From Salticus scenicus (lineage: Eukaryota > Arthropoda > Arachnida > Araneae > Salticidae), in assembly GCA_963930645.1 (NCBI GenBank), contig OZ005662.1, positions 99,990,436 through 100,054,435 on the forward strand: a DNA stretch of 64,000 bases, in the 5' to 3' direction. Within the stretch, counting starts at the first letter, position 1. Each line of letters starts with the position of its first letter. A model generated the notes under the pieces. That model was given only the letters and a program-made list of their open reading frames with translations, was not told the DNA's origin and did no database searches. Below, one piece after another: positions 10,501 through 22,601 of the stretch. The translations under genes were made by a program, and so were the position numbers.

Positions 10501-11480
10501 TACAGCACTAACAATACTTTGTAAAGCATAATCAAAAGTTAAAAGTAGAATCATTGTAAAATGCACATAGAATACAATTGACAGCGTTCAATGTTGGTTA
10601 GATACCAGAAAACCCAGACACAATACCAGTATGATGTCTGGCATCAGGTTCAATTCAAATATGAGATTGATCCTCAGTTTCTTGACTTCCAATCGCTGTC
10701 CATTGAGTTGTAGTCCTGTACTTACAATGATTTTCGAAAGATCCATGTTACATAATTTCGCAATAACAATGCAGAATTTCTTATATCTGTTTCTTAATGG
10801 CTCTTGCAGTTAGGATTTTGGCTTCGTGTTGTACCAGACATGTCATCTCCTCCTATATCATTCCTCCAAGACCCTGACTATGTGATAACCCTAAAGAGAG
10901 GAATAGAAGTAAATGCAGTTTTCTTTATCTGTTGAATTTTGTTTGTATTTGTAAAGTTTCATTATTGTCCATGTCTATTGTAAAAAAAAATTAACAATAA
11001 AATAAAATAAAATAAAAACATATGCAAATATGATGATAAGAATTCATATTATAAGAACTTAGATTTTCTCTGATGCTGCTGTATAAGAAAGACTTTTTCT
11101 TATGACCTGGCTCCTTTGATTCAAATCAGGTAAGATACTGATTTTATTAATCTATTTTAGTATAAGAAAAAATTGAATTAAAGTAGATCTGTTGTGTCTA
11201 TTGGAAAGTGAAATAACGCGAAAGTGTTAGTTAATGGCTTGCACGGTTAAAATTTTGGCTTCATGCTTTATTTTATTCATTGATTTAATATAAATTAATT
11301 CTAAAATATTCGATTTCAAAACTGTCAGACACAGTACATGTTGATTCATAAAATATGTATAGAAGTACTGTTTGATTAATGCAGTTTCTTGTTATTGTAG
11401 TTTTCATTTGGTGCAGTAAATTTATTTCAGACATTTTCTCAATTAATGTATATTTAATTAGGTGATGCTTGTTTTAATGT
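10501..11480. other. no recognisable gene
   Basis: A 60-codon open frame on + (10631-10813) has no family resemblance. The remainder is AT-rich with an AAAAT microsatellite near 10996-11020. Nothing else supported. Confidence 0.4.
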
Positions 11481-11990
11481 TCTTCTCTCTGTATATAAGA
11501 AGAAAGTATTGGATTCATTAAAATTACCGTCTTTTAATATTCAATAAACTGACACGTTTTTGTATTTGAGAGTTTTGAAAATGATTTGGCTATTTTCAGA
11601 AAATGTCTATTGTCTGTCTGTGTGTTAGCAAAATTTTATGGATGCTGTATCTCATGAACCAATGGACAAATTTCTACAAAACTTTATATATACTAGTTTG
11701 ATCTTTACATAAATTATAGTGCTGGTTAGAGTTTGATGTATATCGTCCAGCAAGTAATGCTACTATTTCCCCCATTTAAGAAAGGCTATATCTTAGCTTC
11801 TATAGGATATGAATGCAGTAAACTTGATACATGAGTAGACCTTTGTGAAAAACTGTGTTATTTTAATTTGGGTGCATATCGACTGTCAGGTAGCATTGCT
11901 ATCTGTAATTTTCTCCACGTACGGAAAGGCTATAGTTTATCTTTTATTTATATAATATTTTTCTTATGTGAACCAGTTACGATTAAATTT
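11481..11990 (-). mobile_element. degraded Helentron-like element, family B
   Basis: The left edge has a decayed hairpin (TTCTTCTCT...AAGAAGAAAGT) followed by TATTGGATTC and a GACACGTTTT...GAGAGTTTTGAAA region, as in the intact family B copy at 50879-51478. Two internal units with GCTATATC-type segments (11740-11960) are family B repeats. The right (5') end is not recognisable. Confidence 0.5.
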
Positions 11991-12189
11991 TGTCGAAACA
12001 ATACAATAGGGATCTAAGGTGGTTGTTGTCATCTCATTGGTCTACACAGTTTTAAATAATCAAAATGATATAGAGATTTTGGCTAAAAAATTTTAATCTA
12101 ATACACTTGAAGTGCTCATTTTCTTATAGAAATTGAAAAAAATATTATTTTTTTAAATTTATGCTCAAAATCTCATATTTATTAGTAGT

Positions 12190-12400
12190 CAGCTTTCCCC
12201 ACTTCGCTGGTCCCTATATTTGAATGAATTTTAAAAAAAAATCACTGTTAGGTTGATTTCTTTAAAAATCGACATATTGCAATCATTCCGTTTATCTATA
12301 CATATATATAAAATGGGAATTTTGTCATCACAATAACTCCTGAAATAATACTCCAAATTGAACCAAATTTCGATAATGAATTTAACTTATAAATATCTTG
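12190..12400 (+). repeat. dispersed repeat with CCACTTCGCTGG signature
   Basis: CTTTCCCCACTTCGCTGGTC at 12191 matches CTTTGCCCGCTTCGCTGGTC at 54554. The following GATTTCTTTAAAAATCG...GTTTATCTATACAT region (12257-12303) also matches 47170-47217. A dispersed repeat of unknown class. Confidence 0.5.
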
Positions 12401-13630
12401 GATGAGTTTGTTAACCAGGTTACTCCACCATTTTCTTATCAAGTAGCGGCCACTTGAAAATTTCAAATCCACATTATAAATCCACCGTACATTTGACTAA
12501 TATATAAATTGATAGGCATGTTATAGGTTATCATCACAAGAACCATACAGATTTAAACGAGTGTAGGACTTAGTCTTTTTTTTTACTGGGATACAAAGTA
12601 GAATTTTTATATATTGTGATCTAAGGGATCAAACTATTTAAAGTTCACTATAGTAATGTTAAAATTATTTAAAACACAGACACACACACACACACACATA
12701 TACTACTCCTATTCCAAAAATTAGAATAGTGAAAGAAAATATAGTCAAGGGAATTGCAAATCTAATTTGTTAAATAAATAATGATATCAAATATAAATTA
12801 TCATAATATAAATCTACATATTTTGTAGATTGTAAGAATGTAAACATTTTACAAAGAAATAAAAAGTATATTTAAAATAGCAAGTGAAAAGAATTAGAAT
12901 ACTTTATAACATGGTTCAAAAAATTTGAAAATGCAACTATTTTCCTGTTGATTTAGGGAACAACTGTAGGACTAACGTGTTCTGTAGAAAGTAAAAAGTA
13001 GTTTGGCATTTGACTTTAGTTCAGTCGTTCAGTGTTTGCATAATATGGGACGAAAGAACGACTTATCTGAGGTTGTGACATTTCTAATTGTGCACTTACA
13101 CAGAGACGGGAAAACACAACTGTCTATAGCAAAGGAAGTGAAATGTTCCGAAGCAAGTGTGAGTAGAGTTTTGAGAGAATATTCTAATAAGTGTTTTCAA
13201 AATAAACTCTAAAAATGGTTGAAAGCCAGTAACCTTCTGCAAGAGATGAAAGAAAATTAAAAAAGATTGTGAAGAAACATCGCTTTCGAAGTGTGAGATA
13301 TTTGCAGAGAAAATGGAAAGAAGTGTGTACAAGTGCCTCTAAATCTACAACATTACGACGACTTCACAAGTTAGGTTTTAGATCATGTGTGCCTAAGACA
13401 AAGCCACACTTATCATCTAAGCAAATGGCTGCTAGCATTAAATGGTGTAAACAAAGGCTATTTCATGGGCCAAGATGAGTGGAAAAAAGTACTCTTCAGT
13501 GATAAAGTATGTTTTGTGTGTCCCATGGGTCCAAGGTATGTGTGTTTGGAGATTTAAACAAGAAGCTTTTAATTATGAAAAAGTAATAAATAACTTTCAG
13601 CATATCAATTTTATAAACTTTAATAAATTT

Positions 13631-13681
13631 TAAATCCAACGTTTCGGCTAAATTCCTTCATTAGCCTTCCTCAGGGAAGAA
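13631..13681 (-). ncRNA. candidate hammerhead ribozyme, PLE-2 left arm
   Basis: Mirror image of 14520-14570: CTGAGGA (13674-13668), stem GGCTAA/TTAGCC, GAAA (13645-13642), palindrome AACGTT. Confidence 0.55.
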
Positions 13682-14519
13682 TGATGTTAAAAAACACATA
13701 AACATAGAAAATTTAAGTACATGATACCACAATTACAACTTCAAAACATTTAACAGATGATTACACAAATTGTAAAAATATACTATATACATTTTTAAAA
13801 AATATGCTAAAACACTCAAAGGAACATGAAACATGATCACTACAAGACAAGGATAAAGAGCTACTAAAGCAAAGGTTAAAAATATCAAAATTGCGGGGTT
13901 GCCAGAACTAAATTAAAGCAGGGTAACCATAAATTAATTTTAATTTAAGCCCAAGAAATGAAGCCAAATTGAGGGGGGGTTTACGGATAAGGAATCGTTA
14001 CAAATTTCTGATTTTCTTTTAATAATTTCGAATGATTCATAAAGAAGTGCTTGGTTTCTATTGTCAGTATTGTAAATTATTTTGGCATTTTCAAAATCGG
14101 GGTTAATGGGATCAAAACAAAATAATTTACAATACTGACAATAGAAACCAAGCACTTCTTTATGAATCATTCGAAATTATTAAAAGAAAATCAGAAATTT
14201 GTAACGATTCCTTATCCGTAAACCCCCCCTCAATTTGGCTTCATTTCTTGGGCTTAAATTAAAATTAATTTATGGTTACCCTGCTTTAATTTAGTTCTGG
14301 CAACCCCGCAATTTTGATATTTTAACCTTTGCTTTAGTAGCTCTTTATCCTTGTCTTGTAGTGATCATGTTTCATGTTCCTTTGAGTGTTTTAGCATATT
14401 TTTTAAAAATGTATATAGTATATTTTTACAATTTGTGTAATCATCTGTTAAATGTTTTGAAGTTGTAATTGTGGTATCATGTACTTAAATTTTCTATGTT
14501 TATGTGTTTTTTAACATCA

Positions 14520-14570
14520 TTCTTCCCTGAGGAAGGCTAATGAAGGAATTTAGCCGAAACGTTGGATTTA
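14520..14570 (+). ncRNA. candidate hammerhead ribozyme, PLE-2 right arm
   Basis: CTGAGGA (14527-14533), then stem II GGCTAA-loop-TTAGCC (14535-14555), then GAAA (14556-14559) followed by the self-complementary AACGTT. Fits the hammerhead consensus CUGANGA / GAAA with no bulge. Helix III would form by dimerisation. Confidence 0.6.
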
Positions 14571-15088
14571 AAATTTATTAAAGTTTATAAAATTGATATG
14601 CTGAAAGTTATTTATTACTTTTTCATAATTATAAAAGCAGCATTTATAAAAAAGTGGAATAAATATATCTGAAGAAGCTTTTAATAAAGAGTATTTAAAA
14701 CGTTCGGTTAATTTTGCAACCTCCGTCATGGTATGGGGTTGTCTGGGCCCAGGTAGGCTGTGTATTGTTTACACAAAAGTCAATTCAATTCAGAAGTACA
14801 TCAAGAAACTCTTGAACACATCATGAAACCTTCATGTAAGGGTTTATGTGATGACGATTTCGTGTTTCAACAAGATTCATCTTGCCTTACTTCCAAAACG
14901 ACAACTAAATGGCTCCAAAAGAAAAAAATAAATGTACTCCCATGGCCTTCGAACTCACCCGATCTAAACCCTATCAAGAATTTGAGGGGAATTATGAAAA
15001 AACGACTTTTAGAAATGGCACTAAGAGACAAAAAAGATCTTATTTATAGTTTGAAGAATATATGGGCGAATTTTGGAGAAAAAAAAAT

Positions 15089-16030
15089 CTGGTGTGAAAC
15101 AACCATACGGTTTCCATTACCCACTATTGCACACATATTATATGCATTTTCTGGAGATATTACATATATGCATTTTTTGGAATTTTCCAGTAAGAAAAAC
15201 TTGATACATGTGTAAAAACATATAAAACAGAGTTTACACAGCAAGTTAAGAAATAAGAAAAAAAAATTATATTACTTTTTTTAAACACCAATTTATGAGA
15301 TCTAAAACTGAACTATCTAATCAGAATGACCGTTAATTTTCCTGTAATAACCACATAATACATGAGAAAGGGTATCTAAAATAGATTTATGTAACAATTT
15401 TCAAGAAAATCATTAGAGCCGTTTTTGAGATACCAACTTTTACCAAAACTTGGCATACTCAAATATTGACCGGAAAACAATAATTTCATACAAAAGGATA
15501 TTTAAAAAGGAATTAATATGGCGAGTTTGAAAAAAAATCCGTACAGCCGTTTTTAAAGGAACGCACTTGCGAGGCCCGAAATTGAGCTATATATACAGGA
15601 CGCCCATCAATTTTCCTGAACTAACCAACTATATCATTCGAAAGGACATCTAATAGTGTTTATATACCAAATTTGAAGGAAAGCGTTAGAACCGTTTTTG
15701 AGATACGGATTTACGGTCCCACTTCCGGTTTCCGACGACCCTTTCCCGGTTTTCCAATTTTCACCAAAATTTGGAAACTTCATTTGTACACCAGACCTGT
15801 ATCAATTCTGAAGTTTCGTAGTTCTATCTCTACTAGTTTCGGAGATATGATAGCCAGAAGATTTCACACATACATACACACACTCATACATACACACACG
15901 CTGACCAATTGCCAAAAACTAATTTTTTGGACTCGGGAAGCCTTAAAACGTGTAAATCAGGTGAAAACTCGATATCGAATTTTTGGACCGAATACGATAC
16001 TTACATAACGGTAGTAGGGTAATGGAAGTA
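15089..16030 (+). mobile_element. Helentron-like non-autonomous element, family A
   Basis: The 5' end has GTGTGAAACAACCATAC then a TTTCCATTACCC block; the 3' end has the complementary GGGTAATGGAAGT preceded by a decayed hairpin partner (ACTTACATAACGG). The interior shares long segments with 30443-30835, including AGCCGTTTTTGAGATACGGA and ATACATACACACACTC-type runs. Inserted into the 3' end of the Tc1-like transposase. Class inferred from the shared design of families A-D. Confidence 0.65.
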
Positions 16031-16430
16031 AACATAGGAACCTTTAGTCAATAACATGCTAAACCATTTAAGAGCTGTCATTAAAGCTAAGGGTGATGCA
16101 ACAAAGTACTAATTAGCATGTAAAAACTTTTCAAGGTTAAATTGTATATAATATATTTATTTACATTACCTATTCTAATTTTTTGAACCAGAACCACGTT
16201 ATGAAGTATTTAATGTTTTTTTTTTTTTTTTTTTTTTTTTTTTTCACTTGCTGTTTTAAAATATTTTCTATTTCATTGTAATATGTTTATATTTTTAAAA
16301 TGTAGATTTATATTATGATAATTTATATTTGATATAGTTGGCACTGATTATTTATTTGATAAATTAGATCTGCATTTCCCTTGACCATATTTTTCTTATA
16401 TTATTCTAATTTTTTGAATTGGAATAATAT

Positions 16431-16786
16431 AAACAGATAAATATTTGCTATTGCGTAAGCAAGCTTACCATTTATAGTTTATTTAAAGGGATGCACAAAA
16501 GAATTTGGGTACAGTACAATTCATTAAACGGTACACAACTTGGGAAGGAATATGTATAAACACGTATTATTATAAAAGACATTGACCACATTTCCAAATG
16601 TGGTCAAATATATAAAAAATCACTCTTTATTTTTTATTTTATAAGAATGACAACTTTTTTTTTTAATTTTGCTTATTTTTTATTTTTGTGTAAGAAAAAA
16701 ATTACAGAAAAAATAATATAATTTTAATATCTCTGACAAATTTTGATATTGCATTTAGGTGTTTTGTTAATTTTATTCTAAATAAA
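16431..16786. other. no recognisable feature
   Basis: AT-rich sequence, no ORF or repeat end recognised. Confidence 0.4.
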
Positions 16787-17050
16787 CTGGTGTGGCAGTC
16801 ACACAACTTTCTCTTACCCTGCTTTTCAATGCTATAAAGGCAGATTACAACGTAAGGGTCTTACTATGCAATCTGTTTTTATAGCATTGAAAAGCAGGGT
16901 AAGAGAAAGTTAAGGGGTACGATAACAGTTCAATTACTATATGAACGTACGTTAAAAATAATTCAAACTTGGTAGAGGATCAGTTTTATTTGACACATAA
17001 TCTGTCTGAGGGGACTACCATCCCCCTTTAACCTCCCGTTTGAAAATAAG
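16787..17050 (+). mobile_element. Helentron-like family C, 5' end with a snap-back hairpin
   Basis: CTGGTGTGGCAGTCACAC (mini-hairpin GTGTG/CACAC) followed by AACTTTCTCTTACC matches the family C copy at 56265. In this copy 16805-16839 is repeated in inverted form at about 16877-16911, making a stem of about 35 bp around a loop near 37 nt. The later GAGGGGACTACCATCCCC stretch (17008-17027) matches 56424-56447. The 3' half is absent. Confidence 0.6.
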
Positions 17051-17052
17051 TG

Positions 17053-17782
17053 AAGCACCGTTTATACGTCTTTCAAGGGACTGACGTAAAAGCACGTATA
17101 ATCGAAATTTTAATAACAACACTTTGATTACTACAAATTTAATGACACTTCAGCAAAATTTACATGAAAATACTAATTAATAAAGTTTATTAAGCTAGTA
17201 GATGTATATTATACTTTTTTTTTTAAAGACAATAATTAATAAAAAAATAAAAAAAAGATTTATTATAAAAAGTGAGAAAAATCATACCATTAATTCATGA
17301 CTGGGTGCTAATTGCATATATCATATATTGAGTATTATATAACATTATAACATTTTTTAAGAACTAGATGAACACATTTTGAATATCAATTACATACATA
17401 TCGTGTATCTTTGATAATAAGCATACGATTCATGTCCATACAGATAGTTATTGAATAACATTAAAAATCTTTAATATTCGTCTGATTTGCTGCTTGTCTA
17501 TGAGTATTAAAAATTCTACTATGAATTCAATTGACTCTTTGATCAGTATTCTTCGATCTTTCCCGTGTTCCTCGATTTAAGATGCTTTCTAAGAAAAATT
17601 TGTCTTATTTAGAATGGAAAATAATGACAGGTCGAAAAATTTTGTAAATTTTAGTAAAGCGAAAAAGACGTATAACCGATATTAGCGGCGTATAAACGAA
17701 TAATTTTTGCATTAAAATGAATAGGAGTGAATCGGGACTTCACCAAAAGAACGTATAAACGAGATACGTATAAATGGTGCTT
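17053..17782. mobile_element. MITE with AAGCACCGTTTATACG ends
   Basis: Inverted ends AAGCACCGTTTATACGT (17053) and ACGTATAAATGGTGCTT (to 17782), plus internal GTATAAACGA / GCGTATAAACG motifs near the right end. About 730 bp, no ORF. Superfamily not assigned. Confidence 0.6.
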
Positions 17783-18192
17783 TACTAGTACATTTATATC
17801 AGATTCAAAGCTTATTGAATTTAAAAGTTCATTTCAAATTATTCTACAACTTTTACTCTGAAACTTACCATCTTGATCAAACTTTTCACGTAACAACTGC
17901 ATTTAAGCTTCAAAATACAACATTTGAATTGGTTGCAATTATTTGTTTTTAAGTTACGCGCTGATAACAGACAAGCAAAAAAGATCAATTGTTAAAATTT
18001 AACTTTACACATTTCGAGGTTCCTTGACTATTAATTATACAAAAAACAAGCGCTGAAATACTTTGTTTACCATATGGAATGAGGAATTAATTTCCATTCC
18101 TGAGCAGTTTTCTTGGACAAGGTAAAATATAGTAAAGCATTTCTACCAGTTGCATTCAATAAAAAAAAATGTTTTCACTCAATGATTGGTAG
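17783..18192. other. no recognisable feature
   Basis: AT-rich, nothing recognised. Confidence 0.4.
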
Positions 18193-18200
18193 CCTGTGTG

Positions 18201-18374
18201 CAGGCCCTGACTAACGGCAGGGCATACGTGTCAAATGCCCTGGGCCCCCTTCTGGAAGGGGGGACCCAGGCGTATGCAGAAATTCTGCAACCTTAAAGAG
18301 CTCTTATGCCACTGTAAGGAGGCCCCCCAGAATAGGCTTGCCCCGGGGCTCCAGGTAGTCTAAGTCTGGCCCTG
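18201..18374. mobile_element. hAT-type MITE, 174 bp
   Basis: Flanked by an exact 8 bp duplication CCTGTGTG (18193-18200 and 18375-18382). Ends CAGGCCCTGACTAACGG and, inverted, CAGGGCCAGACTTAGAC. GC-rich compared with its surroundings. An 8 bp target duplication and CAG-type ends fit hAT. Confidence 0.75.
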
Positions 18375-19170
18375 CCTGTGTGTCTTCTATAAATTATGTA
18401 CAAACCACGTTATTTACTTATATATAGTCCTATATTAATAACTCGCAGCACAACCTGAAATGTACTTCCAGCAATTTCCATGTGTAATCCCACTATATTC
18501 TGATCTTTTGGGTAGTTCTGTTGCTCTGTAAATGGAAGATACAACTAAATAGATTCGAAAGTGTTACACAATTGCAACGCTTTGGAATTTCACGAAAACA
18601 ATATATAGAAATAAATAATAATGAAATAAAAAAAACTTTGTTGAATCCTGAAAAATAAATTTAGTGCTGCCATCTATAAATAGGTTTTATAAATAACATT
18701 AAAGTAAAGGAGACTAGTGCTGCCATCTTTTGATAATACTAATAACCCTAAATTAATGAAAAGTAAAAATTTTCCATTTTTTGTTGGTATATATGAAATA
18801 GAACTAAATACAGTAGAACCTCAATCCATCGTTTTTCATGGGGTGCGTGGAAAAAAAAAAAAAAAAAAAAAAAACGATGAATTCGGGTTAAAGTCAAAAC
18901 CCAAATAAAACAATGTTTATGAAATAGTACATGCAATATATATAATATATTACTAATAAAAACAAATTTTTTACTCTTCAAATTGTCAAAAAAATAAGTC
19001 AAAGTTGTAGAACATTAATTGATATTTATTTTTTAAAATTAGTAATCTTATGTTGGATTTTTTTTTTTTTATAAATTAAACGGGGATTTTCCAGATTTAA
19101 AACATTTTCTGGTCCTTTTCTGTAATTTCATGTACATAAAAAAAAAAAAAAAAAACCGTGCATTTTTAAA

Positions 19171-20082
19171 GGGGCCGTGCCCTTAGCGACCGTGCCCTTA
19201 GCGGAAATCTATAAACCCGTGCCCTTAGCGGAAATGTTATCCCCCCTCGGTGGCGTGCTTTTAGCATACGTGCCTTTAGCGGAAATATGTAATAAATTTT
19301 AAAATAAATTAATAAATTAAAAAAAAATAATAAACTCTTCAGTTTCCCTCCACACTTTACCCACATTTAGTACTGGCTATATTTTGCTTCAAAAGTAACC
19401 TGTCGCAAAAATAGGTATACGTACTGTAGAATATCCGTTATTTGATGGAACGGTGATCTATAACCACATAAAGTTTAATGAATCACAGTACTCCATACGA
19501 AAACGTACATTATTGCCCTTTTATGATTGTATTTAAGTTTTTGGAAATATAATTAAGCATTACACTTTTTTAAACTAAAACAAAAACGAAAAATCTTGAG
19601 GTACACATTGATTATCAACACTTTCCAACTGTACGTACTTGTATCGTATAACATTCTATGTTCTTTGTCTATATTATCACACAATGGACAGACAGAAAGA
19701 CAGACATATAGATTAATTGAATTCATAATCACTCGAAAACATTGTTGAAAAGTGTTAAAAATGCTTAACACAAACAGAAATGCTGCCCTTAATTTCCTAT
19801 TTGCACCCCTTAATGTATCGAAACATTTCTGCATAGCCCTGGAGGTTAAGCATATCATACATAGTTTATACAAAACATTTTCTTAGCATATAAACAATAA
19901 ATGCGAATTTCTTTAGGATTTTTTGATGAAGTTATTTAAATACGATTTATAAAAATGTCTCTCCTAAAGCACAATGAATTGGCATTTTTTGGATGTCCAT
20001 GTACACAAACCAGTGGCATAGGTTCTATTAGAGCCAATTTAAGTACGGAATATTCAATAATGAGTTTGAATAACACATATCA

Positions 20083-20113
<31 letters not shown>

Positions 20114-21655
20114 GAGAGAGAGAGAGAAAGAAAAACTAGTATTTTGTGGCCACCACAAGATTTTCTTCTATATTTTCCTATACAAATGCACTATGTGCAA
20201 ATAATTAATTTTCATCTTAGAGAAAACTAACACTAAATATCCAAAGAAAGACAGTTTTATTGTCTATAAATGATATTTTTAAAAATGCATTTCTCTAATA
20301 GTTATCTCACATATCAAGTTTCGTACAGTCATATGCCATAGAAGTTGAGATATAGCTTTCCCGTTATCGAGGAAATTTGCAGTATAGCAACGCTACCTAT
20401 TGGCCGATAAGCATTCAAATTGAATTAGCATAATGTCTCATAATGGCCTTTACATATATCATGTTTTGTTTGATTATACGCAACAGAACCTGAGACATAG
20501 CCTCCCCTTAAATTGCGGAAATCGCTGTATAGCAGGGCCACCTGAGGTGCGTTTGACACCAAAAGTTTACAGATACTCATTTAGGTTAAGGTGCATAAAC
20601 ATATAAATTTATATGTGATTCTGTGCAGTAGTTCCTGAGATATAGCTTTTCCTTAAATTGCAGAAATCGCTGTGTAGCAACGCCACTTGTTCGCCGGTAA
20701 GGAACTGAAACTGAATCAGCCTAATGTCTCATAATGGCCTTCACACATGTCAAGTTTTGTTGAAGTATACGCAAAGAACATGAGATATAGCTTCCCCTTT
20801 AATTGTGGAAATCACTGTATAGCAGCGCCACCTGTTAAGCAGTTGGCATCAAAAGTTGATAGTCACTAATTTAGCTCAAGGTGCATCTACACGTAAATTT
20901 ATATGCAATTCTGAGCAGTAGTCCCATAGATACAGTTGCCACAGAATTTTCCTCACACACACACACAGACAGATATTTTCTAAAAATAGTCAAATCGTGT
21001 CCTAGATCTCTCAAAACGTGTAAATCCGTCGAAAACCGGAAGTCTAAAAATTTTCCGAATCCAGTACTTTCTTCTATTGAATATAGATGAAAGTAAAAAT
21101 AAAAAATTCTTAAAATATTTACGGACGCTGGAGGCAGACAAACGGACGGTATAATAGACAAATACATTAATTCAAATCATATTTACATAAAAAAAAAAAA
21201 AAAAAAAAAAGTTAGAATAAATGCTTAATGTAAACGAAAATGCAATTCAGCAAATTTCCAATAATAACCTTCAGTGTAACTGAATATTTTTGTGTGGCTC
21301 TGTAAATCTAATGCTAATCATACTACATTCTATAGAAAGCATTCTTTTGTGCATTTGAATAACATATTTCAATTTTATTAAAATTTGGTTTACAGAAATA
21401 CCTTTCATAGAACGAAATGCTTTGAAATACTTTTGGTTATCCTTGTACATAAACCAATAACAATATTTACTCTATTTTCCATAGAGAGCACGTACACCTT
21501 ATTTCCGCTAAGGGCACGTCCTCTTCTATTTTCCATAGAGAGCACGTACACCTTCTTATTTCCGCTATTCTTCTTCTATTCCTCCTTCTTCCCTTTCACC
21601 CCATTCCGCTAAGGGCACGTTCCGCTAAAGGCACGGTCGCTAAGGGCACGACACC
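19171..21655. mobile_element. unclassified DNA transposon with terminal motif arrays
   Basis: Seen: both ends carry inverted arrays of CGTGCCCTTAGCGGAAAT. At the left there are about five units, some variant, at 19174-19287. At the right about five complementary units lie at 21488-21650, some inside an A/T- and CTT-rich stretch. Outer ends GGGGCCGTGCCC and, inverted, GGTGTCGTGCCC. Identical TTTTTAAA octamers flank it (19163-19170, 21656-21663), consistent with an 8 bp target duplication. Without the nested family B element (20131-21095) it is about 1.5 kb and has no credible ORF. The repeated motif is presumably a transposase binding site (inference). Confidence 0.65.
20131..21095 (+). mobile_element. 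Helentron-like family B element, full length
   Basis: 5' end AAAAACTAGTATTTTGTGGC continues with CACCACAAG then the block ATTTTCTTCTATA. The 3' end is a hairpin built from ACTTTCTTCTAT...ATAGATGAAAGT (21065-21095). Between them are four units of about 140 bp with GTATAGCARCGCCACCTG cores near 20392, 20527, 20672 and 20817, in two alternating subtypes. No ORF. Nested inside the array-bearing transposon. Confidence 0.7.
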
Positions 21656-21663
21656 TTTTTAAA

Positions 21664-22597
21664 TGCCGTAATCACGTCAGACACACCTGGCATAGGTTCA
21701 GCCTCAAGAATGTGAAAAAATGTAGTAACTGGCCATAATGGATGCATCTGTTCTCCTCTTTACACAAAGTAGAATAACTATAGAAATACTATTAATAGTT
21801 ATTGTTGTTATTACTATTTTACTATCTTAGAGCATTTTAAATTGCTTTATTGTTTGTTAATATATTAAAAAAGAAAGTAAAAGATAAATTATTTTCAAAT
21901 TTAGAAAATATTTTTCTGATTTCCAGAAATTCTATGTAATACTGGCGTTTGCGTTTGATCCGTATTCAGTAATTCATAGACACATGTTACAATATCTGCA
22001 CGATCTCTGTTCTTCACCTAAAACAGCATAAGGTTAAGTAGTTGAGGTTGGTTGGGTTTTACACCGCACTAGTGCTACAATATTTTCAAATGGCGACGGT
22101 CTGGAACTCACATTTGAGGAGGGTCCGGAGACATGCCATCACAGTTTTGATCCTCCTTGGAGGAGGAAGAGAGTTATTTTAGGATAGAAGGAGTAATTCC
22201 AGTTTGAATTCCATATGGAATCGCTTGATTTTCAATTTCATTTCAGTCAGAAGAAAAATTTTACAATGATGAATGCGGAAAAAATGACTTTTTGAAGAAC
22301 GATATAAATGGGTTCCGTTAACATTATTTAAATAAATACAGTGAAGTTTGTGCAGAGACCATAGAAATAAAACGAGGAATGTGGGAAAATGATGGATGCG
22401 GAAGCGATAGATCGGGGTTTCACTGTATTTAGTTACTTCTATCATCTACAGGGCTTCAACGTATTGTAGTCATTATTTTGTTTTGAATAAGCTCTCACAT
22501 TAAAAAAAGCTTATTACTATCATAATTTATATGTGTAGGATTAATTATTATACCAATTTAAATTATTTCCAAATATCGATTTTGATAACTGGAAAAA
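21664..22597. other. AT-rich DNA with a possible SINE fragment
   Basis: 22035-22175 contains a GC-richer stretch (GGTTGGTTGGGTTTTACACC, then GGAGGGTCCGGAGACATGCC) resembling a SINE body, but I cannot place boundaries. Nothing else supported apart from the possible pogo-like end at 22425. Confidence 0.3.
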
Positions 22598-22601
22598 TTA
22601 A

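Larger units (their letters stand above)
13574..14671. mobile_element. second Penelope-like palindrome, 3' ends only
   Basis: Seen: left arm 13570-14084 and right arm 14118-14631 are inverted copies (about 515 bp, one A indel near 13876 noted) around a 33 nt loop. The insertion is flanked by a direct repeat containing AGAAGCTTTTAAT (13560-13573 and 14672-14685). On the right only, 40 nt (14632-14671) separate palindrome and target duplication. Each arm encodes a C-terminal PLE fragment (YNTDNRNQALLYESFEIIKR, then NDSLSVNPPS) and ends in a hammerhead-like motif. The sequence differs from the PLE at 6-10 kb, so this is another family with the same insertion form. It sits inside the Tc1 transposase. 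Confidence 0.85.
13003..15110 (+). pseudogene. Tc1-like (DD34E) transposase, split and frameshifted
   Basis: N-terminal helix-turn-helix segment at about 13040-13210 (GRKNDLSEVVTFLIVHLHRD, then SEASVSRVLREYS), followed after a stop by the linker region 13269-13480 (RRLHKLGFRS, KWCKQRLF). Residues around the first catalytic Asp are near 13490. Coding is interrupted at 13574 by a PLE insertion and resumes at about 14686 in the same sense with VMVWGC near 14728-14745. The second Asp lies in FQQDSSC (about 14866), and the signature SPDLNPIKNL is near 14956-14985. Role when intact: binding the element's inverted repeats and cut-and-paste transposition at TA. At least two frame breaks make it inactive. 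Confidence 0.85.
12708..16430 (+). mobile_element. Tc1-like transposon with long inverted ends, carrying two nested insertions
   Basis: The left end (12710-12920) and the right end (16190-16425, inverted) match over about 200 bp, including CCAAAAATTAGAATA, GTCAAGGGAAATGCA-like and AAATAAATTATCATAAT-like segments. The interior is a degraded Tc1-type transposase on +. Nested within are a Penelope-like palindrome (13574-14671) and a Helentron-like family A element (15089-16030). The layering gives a relative order: Tc1 first, the two insertions later. Confidence 0.75.
18811..22425. mobile_element. possible pogo/Tigger-like element or two separate fragments
   Basis: CAGTAGAACCTCAATCCATCG after TA at 18809 resembles the inverse of CGATAGATCGGGGTTTCACTG ending before TA at 22426. 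If paired, they bound a 3.6 kb element into which the array-bearing transposon (19171-21655) inserted. Alternatively the right end belongs to an 86 bp MITE (22340-22425) with CAGTGAA ends. No transposase remains. Confidence 0.35.

Noticed and set aside
18717..19002. Overlapping open frames around an A tract
   Set aside because: Low-complexity Lys/Phe runs from poly(A)/poly(T), near a possible transposon end.
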